Part shown: positions 1 to 7,727 of the stretch, one piece after another | How the letters are laid out: each line of letters starts with the position of its first letter | Numbering within the stretch: the stretch's first letter is position 1 | Assembly: GCA_963707575.1 (NCBI GenBank) | Contig: OY970171.1 | Coordinates: forward strand, 2,356,001-2,420,000 | DNA length: 64,000 nt | Direction of reading: 5' to 3' | DNA from: Gaiellasilicea sp963707575 | GTDB taxonomy: Bacteria > Actinomycetota > Thermoleophilia > Gaiellales > Gaiellaceae | The notes under the pieces: generated by a model | What the model saw: only the letters and a program-made list of their open reading frames with translations | The model's database searches: none | Told to the model about the DNA's origin: nothing | Translations under genes and position numbers: made by a program

Positions 1-33
1 CACGGCCCGGGTAGCGACCCCCGCATAGGGCAC
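1..33 (-). CDS. RDD-family membrane protein, N-terminus only (runs off the left edge)
   Basis: A GTG at 33 on the minus strand opens eleven codons reading VPYAGVATRAV up to the window edge. This resembles the usual opening of RDD domains (P-Y-A/G-G-L-A-T-R-A, then the first membrane helix). It begins 11 nt after the stop of the helical gene at 45-725. That gene's C-terminal repeat type is, from memory of the family, normally fused in front of an RDD domain, so the two are probably one functional unit. Only the first residues are visible and no membrane segment can be checked. Confidence 0.4.
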   Translation of the reverse strand, partial: MPYAGVATRAV

Positions 34-44
34 GGGCGCGGAGC

Positions 45-725
45 CTACGCCGGGTCGGAGCGCAGCGGTCGCCGCAGCCATCGGCGCGCCGTCCTCTCTG
101 CCGCATCGTCGAGTCGCTCCGCCTGCCGCCGCACGCCTGCCGCGAGATCGCCGGCGAGCGACGTCGTCTGATGGGTGAGCGCTGCACGCACTGCCGGGCT
201 GGAGGCGATCTGCTGGACGGCGCGATCCAGCTCGGGGCTCTTGAGCAGGTGGTCGGCCACCTGCGCGGCGAGCCGGCTGTCCAGAGCTTGCTCGATGAGC
301 AGTCGCGTTCTCTCCTCCTCGAGGGCGGAAACGAGAGCCGCCTCGACGTCGGGGGCCGTGAGCACCGGCCGGGCCACGCGCTCCAACACGCGATGCTCCG
401 CCAGCGAGCGAGCCAGGGCATCGACGTGTGGCGCCGCAAGAAGGTCGCCTCCCGTCGCCGCGAGTCGGGACTGCACTCGAAGTCGACTCTCCTTGCCCTC
501 GGCGGCGAGTCGCCTGGCGGCGCGCGGCATCAGCATCGTTCGGGCGGCGACGCGCGCAGGCAGGATCATCAGACGCCCGCCCACGACCGTCGCGCGCACG
601 CCGAGCACGACCAGCCCCGCCGCGACGTCACGCGCGGGGGGCGGCGCAGACCTTCTTCGGGTCTCGCGGTGTCGAGACGTTGCAGCCTTCCCCTCCACGA
701 CGACAGATCGGCCGGCTCGCGGCAT
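45..725 (-). CDS. RDD-associated helical repeat protein (226 aa)
   Basis: Function unknown. The ATG at 725 is chosen because a GGAAG lies 8 nt upstream; the open frame continues further but is low complexity. After a basic N-terminus there is one weakly hydrophobic stretch (about residues 33-60). Then come short helical repeats of the kind SPELDRAVQQIASSPAVRAAL (about 160-185) and an Arg-rich tail. In related actinobacterial proteins such repeats precede an RDD membrane domain in the same polypeptide; here a TAG ends the protein and an RDD-like start follows 11 nt later in another frame. Its promoter side carries two operator-like inverted repeats at 759-800. Annotation rests on composition and remembered family architecture. 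Confidence 0.65.
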   Translation of the reverse strand: MPRAGRSVVVEGKAATSRHRETRRRSAPPPARDVAAGLVVLGVRATVVGGRLMILPARVAARTMLMPRAARRLAAEGKESRLRVQSRLAATGGDLLAAPHVDALARSLAEHRVLERVARPVLTAPDVEAALVSALEEERTRLLIEQALDSRLAAQVADHLLKSPELDRAVQQIASSPAVRAALTHQTTSLAGDLAAGVRRQAERLDDAAERTARRWLRRPLRSDPA

Positions 726-758
726 CGTCAGTCTTCCGCGTACGGGGGTGACGCGGCG

Positions 759-800
759 CCACCCCCCGTGGGTGACTCGGCGCTCACCCAGGCGGGGTGA
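759..800. promoter_or_regulatory. Operator-like inverted repeat pair A (TCAYCC-N5-GGRTGA)
   Basis: Two 17-bp elements: CCACCC-CCCGT-GGGTGA at 759-775 (one mismatch) and TCACCC-AGGCG-GGGTGA at 784-800 (perfect), 25 bp apart start to start. They lie between the divergent genes at 725 (minus) and 945 (plus). A further lone TCACCC half-site is at 808-813. The pair sits 34 and 59 nt from the minus-strand start codon, exactly as in pair D. Confidence 0.7.
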
Positions 801-944
801 GGGGCGGTCACCCATGCGACATCGATGATGATGCGATGAGTGCCAGCGCTCCCAAAAGGGCGGGTCGCACCTGTGCATCGGCTTCCGTTGCGTCGTCCGA
901 GCGGCACCAATGACCCGCCGCACCCCTACGAAGGGAGTTCCCCA

Positions 945-1109
945 ATGACCATTCCGCCCATCCTCATCGCCGTCGGCGTCCTGATCGCGGGCTTCATCGC
1001 GGGCGTCATCCTGATTGCGCTCGACTTCGACCTGATCGGGTTCGTCGTCGCGCTCGCGTGCATCCCGTTCGCCCTCGCCGCCTGGGTCATGGCCAACGAC
1101 CGAGCCTGA
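945..1109 (+). CDS. Small membrane protein (54 aa)
   Basis: The ATG at 945 is preceded by GAAGGGAG about 8 nt upstream. The product is almost entirely hydrophobic: two predicted helices (about residues 4-24 and 29-48) separated by a short D-F-D turn, ending in NDRA. No known domain is recognised. It lies about 145 nt downstream of operator-like pair A and is the first of several tiny membrane proteins behind this motif. A short membrane stress peptide is possible, but nothing in the sequence fixes a role. Confidence 0.7.
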   Translation: MTIPPILIAVGVLIAGFIAGVILIALDFDLIGFVVALACIPFALAAWVMANDRA

Positions 1110-1127
1110 GCGCACGACACTCGAGGC

Positions 1128-1868
1128 TCAGAACGTCGTCCGCTCTCCCGGCCTGAGGATGCGTACCTCCACGTCGGGCGCGACCCGGGCGGCTGCTTCT
1201 GCGAACGCCGCGGCAGGCTCGTCCGGTGCGTGCTCGTGGCCCGTGAAGCGCCAGTGCAGCGGGGCGTAGGTGCCCCAGTGGATCGGGATCGCGAGTCGAG
1301 GCTCGAGCAGACGCAGGGCGTCGGCGGCCCGGGCGGGGTCGAGGTGCCCCGGTCCGAGCCGCGGGCCCCAGCCGGCGATCGGGATCAGCGCGGCATCGGT
1401 GCCCGCGAGCGCGGCCATGCCGTCGAAGTAGTCGGTGTCTCCGGCGAAGTAGACGGAACGCGAGCCGGAGACGACGTACCCGAGCGCTCCGATCCCGCTT
1501 CCGAGAGGATTGCGCCTGCCGTCGTGCTCGGCCGGAACCGCCGTGACCGTGACCGCGCCGACCGGGACCGACTCGCCCGCCGCGAGCTCGACCACGTCCC
1601 GGTAGCGCCGGCGCCGGAAGAGCGACCCGGCGCGGTGCGGCACGATCAGGCGCACGGACCGCCCGATACGACGGAGCGAGGCCATGTCCACGTGGTCGTA
1701 GTGCAGGTGCGAGAGCAGCACGGCATCCGGCGGCGGGGACACGTCGACGAGCGGGACGAGCCGGCGGAGGTGAGCGACCCGTTGGCGCAGGAGCGGGTCG
1801 GTCAGAAGGCGAACGCCGTCGAGCTCGATCAGCGTGGACGCGTGCCCGATGTAGAGGATCGAGGCCAT
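1128..1868 (-). CDS. Metallo-beta-lactamase-fold hydrolase, UlaG-like
   Basis: An MBL-fold metal-dependent hydrolase. The signature HLHYDH (about residues 55-60) supplies the first metal ligands, GDTDYF supplies the bridging Asp, and IHWGTY near residue 190 gives the last His, an arrangement typical of UlaG/YtnP-like cytosolic members. The start at 1868 gives MASILYIGHAST, the normal beginning of this fold. Upstream in-frame ATGs at 1913 and 1976 would add non-conserved residues. With the 1913 start the operator-like site at 1949 would sit 36 nt upstream, as in the other promoters, so the start is not settled. Substrate unknown. Confidence 0.85.
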   Translation of the reverse strand: MASILYIGHASTLIELDGVRLLTDPLLRQRVAHLRRLVPLVDVSPPPDAVLLSHLHYDHVDMASLRRIGRSVRLIVPHRAGSLFRRRRYRDVVELAAGESVPVGAVTVTAVPAEHDGRRNPLGSGIGALGYVVSGSRSVYFAGDTDYFDGMAALAGTDAALIPIAGWGPRLGPGHLDPARAADALRLLEPRLAIPIHWGTYAPLHWRFTGHEHAPDEPAAAFAEAAARVAPDVEVRILRPGERTTF

Positions 1869-1948
1869 CGTGCGAGCTTCGTCCGGCTCGGGGTCGTCGG
1901 CTCCAAGCGGCATGTGCCTCATCCTCGCGGGTGGGGTGAGCGCCGGCA

Positions 1949-1999
1949 TCATCCGCATGGGGCGAGCCTCCGACAAGTCCGTTCACCCCAACCGGACGA
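1949..1999. promoter_or_regulatory. Operator-like inverted repeat pair B
   Basis: TCATCC-GCATG-GGGCGA at 1949-1965 and TCACCC-CAACC-GGACGA at 1983-1999, each one base off the consensus, 34 bp apart. A degenerate copy (TCATCC followed by GG-rich sequence) begins at 1919. The pair lies between the divergent MBL and SHOCT genes. Confidence 0.55.
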
Positions 2000-2097
2000 T
2001 GAGACGACGGGGTCCGACGGCGAAGCTGCAGTGCGACGGAAGGGCGTTCCGCAGCCGCGCAGCTGGCAGCGATCCAGCAAGGAGGAGGCAACCCGAG

Positions 2098-2358
2098 ATG
2101 ATGAGGAGACGCAGGCGTCCCTTGCGCCGGGCCGCGATGGTCGGCGGCGTCGCGTACCACGCGGGCAAGCAACCCCAGCAGGGGCGCGGCGAGCAGGCAG
2201 CGCCCGCGGCGGCGCCGGCTGCGGGCCCAGCTCCCACCGGTGGCCTCTCGGACGCGTCGATGGATCAGCTCAAGCAGCTGGCCGAGCTGAAGGACTCGGG
2301 AGTCCTCACCCAGGAGGAGTTCGACGACCAGAAGGGCCGGATCCTGCAGGGGGTCTAG
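2098..2358 (+). CDS. SHOCT-domain protein (86 aa)
   Basis: The start at 2098 is fixed by AAGGAGGAGG at 2079-2088. The N-terminus is a run of arginines followed by a short Ala/Gly-rich segment and an Ala/Pro linker. The last 35 residues are a SHOCT domain (L-x2-L-A-E-L-K-D-S-G-V-L-T-x-E-E-F-x2-Q-K). SHOCT modules are short C-terminal helical pairs thought to mediate oligomerisation. A paralogue with the same layout lies at 17973-18239. It is about 100 nt downstream of operator-like pair B. Function unknown. Confidence 0.85.
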   Translation: MMRRRRRPLRRAAMVGGVAYHAGKQPQQGRGEQAAPAAAPAAGPAPTGGLSDASMDQLKQLAELKDSGVLTQEEFDDQKGRILQGV

Positions 2359-2416
2359 CTCGTGCGCGGCCAGGGAGGGCCTCGCCGCGCAGGTTGTCAA
2401 CCCAGGATCCGACTCG

Positions 2417-2422
2417 TAGGCT
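2417..2422 (+). promoter_or_regulatory. -10 box TAGGCT of a leaderless promoter
   Basis: TAGGCT ends 6 nt before the ATG at 2429 and no Shine-Dalgarno is present, so transcription probably starts at the A of the start codon. Confidence 0.55.
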
Positions 2423-2428
2423 GGTGCG

Positions 2429-4258
2429 ATGAGCGCGGCCACAACCGCGCCCGCTGGGCTACGCGAGTCGGGGCGCGCGGCGTGGGAACATTGGCTCCGG
2501 CCGTGGCCGGTGGGGCTCGCCGCGGTCGTCGTCGCCGGCGGCACGGCCGCGCTGACCGTCACGGGAGGGGTGCTCCTGCGGCCAGGCTGGTTCGCCCTCT
2601 TCGCCGCGTACAACGTGCTCGCCTTCGCGGCGGCGGGTCTGCTCTGGCGGCGGCGGCGGCCGGCCAGTCGCGTCGGGCTCCTGCTCCTGCTGCTGGCGGC
2701 AATCCTGGCGGTGGTCGCGCTGCAGGGCGCCTCGACGTCGCTCGCGTTCTCGATCGGCGTCCTCTTCGATCCGGTCGCCGCGCTCGTGGCCTGGTACCTC
2801 ATGCTGACCTATCCGGCGACGCGGCTGACGCGCGCCGCGGCAGCGACCCTCGGGCTCGGGGTCGTCGCCGTCGTGGCGGGCTTCGTACCGTGGTTCTTCC
2901 TCTCGCCCGACGTCTCCGGAGCAACGCCGCTCGCGCGCTGCACGGAGGCCTGCCCGACCAACGCGCTCATGATCGCGAACCGGCCCGACGTCGCCGCCCA
3001 CTTCGGCACTGTCGAGGAGAGCTTCCGGGTCCTGTTCGCAATCGCGTTCGTCGGCCTGCTCGTCGCACGCCTCCTGCTGGCGAGCCGACCGCGGCGGCGC
3101 GTCCTGGCCCCGGTCTACGTCGTCGCCTGCGCCTGGATCACCGCGTTCGGGTTCTTCGGCGCGCTCCGGTACCTGATCGTGACGGAGCCCCGCGTGTGGG
3201 ACACGCTGGGCTGGTTCCTGACGGGAACACGTGTGGCACTGCCGCTGGCGTTCGTGCTGGCGCTCGTCCTCGCGCAGATCTATGCCGGCGGTTCGCTCGC
3301 GACGATGATGCAGCGGCTGCAGGCACAGCCGGCTCCCGCGGAGCTCGAGCGTGCCGCCGGAGACGCCCTCGGGGATCCGGGGCTTCGCCTGGCATTCTGG
3401 AGACCCGGGCCGGAGGACTGGGCCGACGTGGACGGCGCGCCGATCGTGCCCGCCGCTGCGCAGCCGGGCCGCCGGTGGCGCGAGCTACGGAGCGCCGGCC
3501 AGCCCCTGGCGGCGCTCGGCTACGACTCGGCTCTCGACGACGACCCGGAGCTCATCGACGCCGTCGCGACGGCTGTCGTGCTCAGCTTCGACCGCAGCCA
3601 AACCGACTCCGAGCGGCAGCTGGTGCTGTCCGAGCTGGAGGCGTCACGCCGCCGCATCGCCACCGCGGGCGCGACGGAGCGGAGGCGGATCGAGCGCGAC
3701 CTGCATGACAGCGCGCAGCAGCAGCTCGTCGCGCTGCGGATCCACCTGGACCACGCCAGCGAGCGGCTCGGCCGGGATGCGGAGCTCGAGCGGGTGGGGG
3801 AGGGGCTCGAGCAGGCGCTGCAGGAGATCCGGGCGATCGCGCACGGCGCGTACCCCAGCATCCTGCGCGACTTCGGGCTGGGGGCCGCGTTGAGCGAAGC
3901 GGCCCGCTTCGAGGTCCGGGCGCGAGTGAAGGTCGGCCGGCTCGGGCGGTACACCGAGGACGTCGAGGCGGCCATCTACTTCTCGGCGCTGGAGGCGCTC
4001 CAGAACGCCTCGAAGCACTGCCCGCCCGGCTCGCGCATCACCGTGGAGGTCTGGGAGGACTCGGGCGAGGTGCTCTTCGAGGTCCGCGACGACGGCCCCG
4101 GCTTCGATCCGGCGAGCGCACGCCCCGGCGGGGGCCTCGTCGGGATCCGCGACCGGTTGGCGGCCGCAGGCGGGAGCCTCGAGATCCACTCCGAGCTCGG
4201 GCATGGAGCTCGGGTCCGCGGCTCGGTCCCGACGCACGGGGCCACGAGCACGACCTGA
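2429..4258 (+). CDS. Membrane sensor histidine kinase, NarL/DesK-type (HisKA_3)
   Basis: A two-component sensor kinase of 609 aa. About eight hydrophobic helices occupy residues 25-295 and form the membrane sensor. A variable cytosolic linker follows, then the dimerisation helix ERRRIERDLHDSAQQQL with the phospho-accepting His at about 426. The HATPase domain follows: N-box ALQNASKH, DDGPGF, and GGGLVGIRDRL near the C-terminus. Such kinases pair with NarL/FixJ-type regulators; the nearest is the orphan regulator at 12304, a plausible but unproven partner. The ligand is unknown. Translation appears leaderless. Confidence 0.9.
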   Translation: MSAATTAPAGLRESGRAAWEHWLRPWPVGLAAVVVAGGTAALTVTGGVLLRPGWFALFAAYNVLAFAAAGLLWRRRRPASRVGLLLLLLAAILAVVALQGASTSLAFSIGVLFDPVAALVAWYLMLTYPATRLTRAAAATLGLGVVAVVAGFVPWFFLSPDVSGATPLARCTEACPTNALMIANRPDVAAHFGTVEESFRVLFAIAFVGLLVARLLLASRPRRRVLAPVYVVACAWITAFGFFGALRYLIVTEPRVWDTLGWFLTGTRVALPLAFVLALVLAQIYAGGSLATMMQRLQAQPAPAELERAAGDALGDPGLRLAFWRPGPEDWADVDGAPIVPAAAQPGRRWRELRSAGQPLAALGYDSALDDDPELIDAVATAVVLSFDRSQTDSERQLVLSELEASRRRIATAGATERRRIERDLHDSAQQQLVALRIHLDHASERLGRDAELERVGEGLEQALQEIRAIAHGAYPSILRDFGLGAALSEAARFEVRARVKVGRLGRYTEDVEAAIYFSALEALQNASKHCPPGSRITVEVWEDSGEVLFEVRDDGPGFDPASARPGGGLVGIRDRLAAAGGSLEIHSELGHGARVRGSVPTHGATSTT

Positions 4259-4270
4259 ACGTGCCAACGC

Positions 4271-4900
4271 TCAGACCGAGACGCTCACCGGGGAGGTCGC
4301 GATCCAGATGAACGCCCCGACAAAGACGATGCAGCCGAGCGCAAGCGTGATCATTCGGAGCCGGAGGTCGCCGAGCTTGGTGCTCATCCCCGCAAAGAAG
4401 AGCGACACCGAGAAGAGCACGACGCCGAGGATGTAGTTGGACGCACGCTGGATGTTGCGCCGCACCGTCGCGGACGAGAGCTCGGCTTCGGCGTCCAGCC
4501 GCTTCGCCTCGGCCGCGGCGGCAAGCTTGTACTCGGGCATCGCGAACGGCGTCAGCGGCGCGTTCGGGTTCTTGAGCGGCCTGGTCGCGAGCCAGGCGTT
4601 GACGGCGGGCTTCAGCTCCTCGCGGAAGCGCTTGAAGTAGAAGTCCGCCAACATCGTCCGGTCGAGCGCATAGGCGTCGACCCACTGGACGAAGGTGGCG
4701 ATGTCGACCTGCGTCTGCGCTTGGGACAGGCCCTGCGCGCGGGCTGCTTCGACCCTGAGCTTGTTCGTGGTGCCCGACGCCTTGGCCTGCTCGCCGTTCC
4801 AGCGCGTTGCCTGGTAGCCGCTCCAGGCGGTTGCAACGGCCGCGACGGACAGCAGTATCGTCGCCACCACTTCAACGCGGCGCGTCGCGGCCGCGCTCAC
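4271..4900 (-). CDS. Conserved membrane protein of unknown function (209 aa)
   Basis: Starts at a GTG overlapping the stop of the upstream DUF4239-like gene by 4 nt (GTGA), so the two are co-translated. One hydrophobic helix at the N-terminus (about 9-28) is followed by a polar helical domain of roughly 120 residues (Q/A/K-rich, probably coiled coil). Two C-terminal helices follow (about 156-176 and 184-203), the last ending SPVSVSV. The architecture recalls DUF4337-like proteins, but no diagnostic motif is visible. It is convergent with the kinase gene. Confidence 0.75.
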   Translation of the reverse strand: MSAAATRRVEVVATILLSVAAVATAWSGYQATRWNGEQAKASGTTNKLRVEAARAQGLSQAQTQVDIATFVQWVDAYALDRTMLADFYFKRFREELKPAVNAWLATRPLKNPNAPLTPFAMPEYKLAAAAEAKRLDAEAELSSATVRRNIQRASNYILGVVLFSVSLFFAGMSTKLGDLRLRMITLALGCIVFVGAFIWIATSPVSVSV

Positions 4901-5721
4901 CGTGGCTCACCAGCCTCTGTGCAGGGGAGCTCCCCGCGATGTCCCACGAGCGCGCGCTCCTGATCGAGGATCACCTGTGTGCGCTCCATGGCGGTGGGCT
5001 GCAGGCTGCCGACCCCACCGTGGTAGGGGTTGTCCAGGAACGACAGCAAGAGGAAGGTCGCGGCGACGACCGAGACGACGGAGCCGATCAGCAGCGCCTG
5101 AACCCGAGCCCGCTCGCCGCTGTCCGCGAAGAACAGCATGTACGCGCCGATGACCGCGGCCGCGAGGAACAGCACCAGCCAGAGCGGCGTCGGGACCACG
5201 CCTTCGGCGGCGTGGATCCGATCCTGTCGAGCAGCCGCACGCTCGGACGTCTGGTCGAGCCACTTCGAGAACGCGGCCTCCTCGGTCGGACCGTCCGGCG
5301 CGGTGTCCTCGAGCGCGCGGAAGAGCGCCACGCCCCAGGGGTTGAAGCTCGTGCCCTCCGTCCCGTCCTCGAGCTGCGGCCACTCCCGATGGACGACGTA
5401 GGCGGCGTAGCAGACCAGGCCGTCGCTCAGCTCCTGGCTCTGGGCGGCCGGCATGAACTGCGCGGTCTCGAACTGCTGCGCCACGACCAGTGCCTCGGTC
5501 TCGGCGCCCTGCTTCGTGTCGTCGTAGCTCGTGAAGGCAAGGAAAATGACGAAGCCGAGCAGCACCGAGAAGCCGGTCGTGATCACGCCGAAGACGCCGG
5601 CGGCCCTGTCGCTGTCGGCGAAGTAGCTGCCATCCGGTGCTCGTCGCCGAACGAGCAGCATCGCGGCCACCGCGGCGCCGGTGACCGCGAGGACGAGGAC
5701 GATCGGCAAGACCAGGCTCAC
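4897..5721 (-). CDS. DUF4239-like (bestrophin-like) membrane protein
   Basis: 274 aa beginning at GTG 5721. Hydrophobic helices lie at about 2-24 and 46-66. The family-typical segment YDDTKQGAETEALVVAQQF follows at about 66-84, then a soluble helical region. Two C-terminal membrane helices lie around 178-200 and 208-230. DUF4239 proteins resemble bestrophin channels and are usually of unknown function. The gene leads a small minus-strand unit with 4271-4900. A second protein of the same general type is at 12973-13761. Confidence 0.75.
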   Translation of the reverse strand: MSLVLPIVLVLAVTGAAVAAMLLVRRRAPDGSYFADSDRAAGVFGVITTGFSVLLGFVIFLAFTSYDDTKQGAETEALVVAQQFETAQFMPAAQSQELSDGLVCYAAYVVHREWPQLEDGTEGTSFNPWGVALFRALEDTAPDGPTEEAAFSKWLDQTSERAAARQDRIHAAEGVVPTPLWLVLFLAAAVIGAYMLFFADSGERARVQALLIGSVVSVVAATFLLLSFLDNPYHGGVGSLQPTAMERTQVILDQERALVGHRGELPCTEAGEPR

Positions 5722-5752
5722 GCGCGCTCGGCCAGCCCGTCGGCTCGGAAGC

Positions 5753-6301
5753 TCACCGCTCGGAGCGGAGAGCGGTGCACTCGTCCGACTCCTCGAAGGC
5801 GGTCTCGAGCTCGTCCGCAGCGTCGAGCTGCCCGAGCTGCTCGAAAGCGCTTGCGACTTCCTCGGCCATCGTCGAGAGCGTCCCGGTGATCAGCGAGATC
5901 GCGTTCAGGACGTCGCTGGGGGCGGAGACGCCTTCGATCGCGCTCTCGAGCTCCTGCCGGTTCTGGTCCAGGTCGTCGGCGAGCCCGTCGAGCAGGGCTT
6001 CGGCCTCCTGGCCCGCCTCGGTGTCAGGCCTGCCGGCATCCTGCAGGTCGTCTGCAAGCGTCTCGCTCGCTTCCCGGACGTCGTCGACCGCGTTCTCGAG
6101 CCCGTCCTCCGACAGGCCACCCGCGCCGAGCGACTCCGTGGCGGACGAGACGGACTCGATCCACGTCGACATGGCGGAGCAGACGCTGTCGGCCCACTCG
6201 CTCGCAGCCGGCGTGTCGTCGTCGCCACCGCCGCAGCCAGCGGCGAGCAGCACGCCGGCGGCCAGGACCGCGAGCAGCAGGACTCGTGCTTTCGAGCTCA
6301 T
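5753..6301 (-). CDS. Lipoprotein with helical domain (182 aa)
   Basis: A signal peptide ending in LLAAGC gives a lipobox with Cys23, followed by an acidic linker. The mature part is predicted all-helical: SEWADSVCSAMSTWIES near the start, an AGRPDTEAGQEAEALLDG segment in the middle, and SDECTAL at the C-terminus. Two conserved Cys flank the domain and may form a disulphide. It has a clear paralogue at 20545-21153, where the lipobox is replaced by a transmembrane anchor. Operator-like pair C lies directly upstream. It sits 31 nt upstream of the DUF4239-like gene. Role unknown. Confidence 0.85.
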   Translation of the reverse strand: MSSKARVLLLAVLAAGVLLAAGCGGGDDDTPAASEWADSVCSAMSTWIESVSSATESLGAGGLSEDGLENAVDDVREASETLADDLQDAGRPDTEAGQEAEALLDGLADDLDQNRQELESAIEGVSAPSDVLNAISLITGTLSTMAEEVASAFEQLGQLDAADELETAFEESDECTALRSER

Positions 6302-6337
6302 CCCGGGGAAGGCTAACGCCGAGGGGAGCGCCGAGCA

Positions 6338-6406
6338 TCGTCCACCTGGGATGACTGGCGCGGATCGAGAGCTCGCCGGTCCGGATGGTTCATCCAGTGC
6401 GGGTGA
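6338..6406. promoter_or_regulatory. Operator-like inverted repeats C1 and C2
   Basis: TCGTCC-ACCTG-GGATGA at 6338-6354 (one mismatch) and TCATCC-AGTGC-GGGTGA at 6390-6406 (perfect), 52 bp apart, about twice the spacing of pairs A and D. They lie between the lipoprotein gene (minus) and the DUF218 operon (plus). Confidence 0.65.
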
Positions 6407-6492
6407 TGAATGCTCCCGCTACCGCTGGAACGATCGGCCGGTTGCCTGATGCCGATCACCTCGACAAGCCGGTCGAATCCGCCGGCAGCGAG

Positions 6493-6498
6493 TACCTT
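6493..6498 (+). promoter_or_regulatory. -10 box TACCTT of a leaderless promoter
   Basis: TACCTT is followed by exactly 6 nt and GTG 6505. This decides the start of the DUF218 gene over upstream in-frame codons. Confidence 0.5.
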
Positions 6499-6504
6499 GG
6501 GGGC

Positions 6505-7008
6505 GTGGACGTTGCGATTGTCGTGCCCGGGAACGGGGCCGCCGGCCGCGACGGCGTGTACCGGATCAGCCCGCGCTGCCTCCGGCTCGTCCGGGAGGCC
6601 GAGTTGCTCGCAGAGTCCCTGCGGGCCAAGGCAGTGGTGTTCAGCGGCTGGTCGCCCGCGGGTGGCCCGTCCGAGGCCGAGCAGATGCGCGCCGCCTGGC
6701 AGGGGCCGCCGGTCGAGCTCGTCGTCGAGCCGACGGCGACCGTCACCGCTCAGAACGCCGGCCGCACGCTGCCCCTGCTCGTCGAGCGCGGCATCGGGCG
6801 GGCAGTGGTCGTCTGTGCGCCGCTCCACCTCTACCGGACGAGGTACTTCTTCTCACGGCTGTTCGCTCCGCATGGAATCGAGACCGAGTTCCATCCTGTT
6901 CGCCTGCCCCTCTCGCCGTCTGCGCTCGCATGGGAGCTGATCGCGCTGCCGGTGTGCCGCCTGCAGCTGCGGGCAGCCCGGGCCGAGCTGGCGCGAACGG
7001 CTCGATGA
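6505..7008 (+). CDS. DUF218 / YdcF-like family protein
   Basis: 167 aa starting with VDVAIVVPGNG, the first strand and glycine loop of the DUF218 (YdcF/SanA/ElyC) Rossmann-like fold. Other family features are FSGWSPAGGPSEAEQM, the E-x3-T-x2-N segment (VEPTATVTAQNAG) and VVCAPLHLYRTRYFF. Members act in envelope or vancomycin-sensitivity functions, mostly without a defined reaction. The start is chosen by the -10 box 6 nt upstream. It overlaps the glycosyltransferase gene by 4 nt (ATGA), giving a three-gene operon with 7005 and 7724. Confidence 0.8.
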   Translation: MDVAIVVPGNGAAGRDGVYRISPRCLRLVREAELLAESLRAKAVVFSGWSPAGGPSEAEQMRAAWQGPPVELVVEPTATVTAQNAGRTLPLLVERGIGRAVVVCAPLHLYRTRYFFSRLFAPHGIETEFHPVRLPLSPSALAWELIALPVCRLQLRAARAELARTAR

Positions 7009-7727
7009 GCGACACCGTCGTCTTCATCCCCGCCTGGAACGAGGAGGGGAATCTCCCGGCGGTCCTGGAGGGGCTCCACCAAGAGCTCCCGGACGCCGAC
7101 GTGCTCGTCGTCGACGACGGCTCGACCGACCGGACGGCCGACGTCGCACGCGAACACGGAGCCTCGGTGCTCTCCTTCGGCGAGAACCGGGGCCTGCCGA
7201 TCGGAATCGCCGCCGGCTACGCCTGGGCGCTCGAGCACGGCTACGCCTTCTGCGGGCGCGTCGACGCCGACGGGCAGCATCCGGCAGCCGAGCTCTCCCG
7301 CCTGCTCGCCCTCGTTCGCGCGGATCGCTGCGATGTCGCCGTGGGCTCGCGTTTCGTCTCCGGGGACGGCTACGAGCCCTACCGGTACCTGCCGAGCGGC
7401 GCCCGCCGCTTCGGCACGGCCGTGCTTCGTCGCGCGATGGGCCTCGTGCTCCGGCGGCCGTTCGGGGATGCGACGAGCGGGCTCTACGCCGTCAATGCGA
7501 AGGCGCTGCCGCTGCTCGCGGAGCCGTTCACCACGCACGCGCCCGAGGTCGAGGCGCTGATCCGGATCGTCGACGCAGGGTTGCGGCTCGAAGAGGTCCC
7601 CGTGAACATGGCGGCCCGGGCGGGAGGAGAGTCGAAGCTCCGCGGCAGCAAGGCGGTGAAGGTCGTTGCGACCGTGACGCTGACACTGCTGGCCGCCAAG
7701 CTCGTGCGGTCGAGAAAGTCGAAGTGA
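7005..7727 (+). CDS. Family 2 glycosyltransferase (polyprenyl-phosphate sugar transferase-like)
   Basis: 240 aa GT-A fold enzyme. FIPAWNEEGNL binds nucleotide-sugar, VVDDGSTDRT (about residues 34-43) gives the first Asp pair, and RVDADGQHP (about 84-92) gives the D-A-D metal motif. ATSGLYAVN follows. There is no C-terminal membrane domain apart from a hydrophobic patch before the SRKSK tail, as in soluble dolichol-phosphate-mannose synthase-like enzymes. Being translationally coupled on both sides to a DUF218 and an LPG-synthase-TM protein suggests a lipid-linked sugar step in envelope assembly. Confidence 0.88.
   Translation: MSDTVVFIPAWNEEGNLPAVLEGLHQELPDADVLVVDDGSTDRTADVAREHGASVLSFGENRGLPIGIAAGYAWALEHGYAFCGRVDADGQHPAAELSRLLALVRADRCDVAVGSRFVSGDGYEPYRYLPSGARRFGTAVLRRAMGLVLRRPFGDATSGLYAVNAKALPLLAEPFTTHAPEVEALIRIVDAGLRLEEVPVNMAARAGGESKLRGSKAVKVVATVTLTLLAAKLVRSRKSK

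Noticed and set aside
808..824. A third operator copy after pair A
   Set aside because: Only the left TCACCC half is present; the right half is ACATCG, so it is not counted.
1087..2802. A long minus-strand open frame (571 codons) opposite the MBL, SHOCT and kinase genes
   Set aside because: Arg/Pro/Ala-rich shadow frame typical of high-GC DNA; genes in other frames carry clear family motifs.
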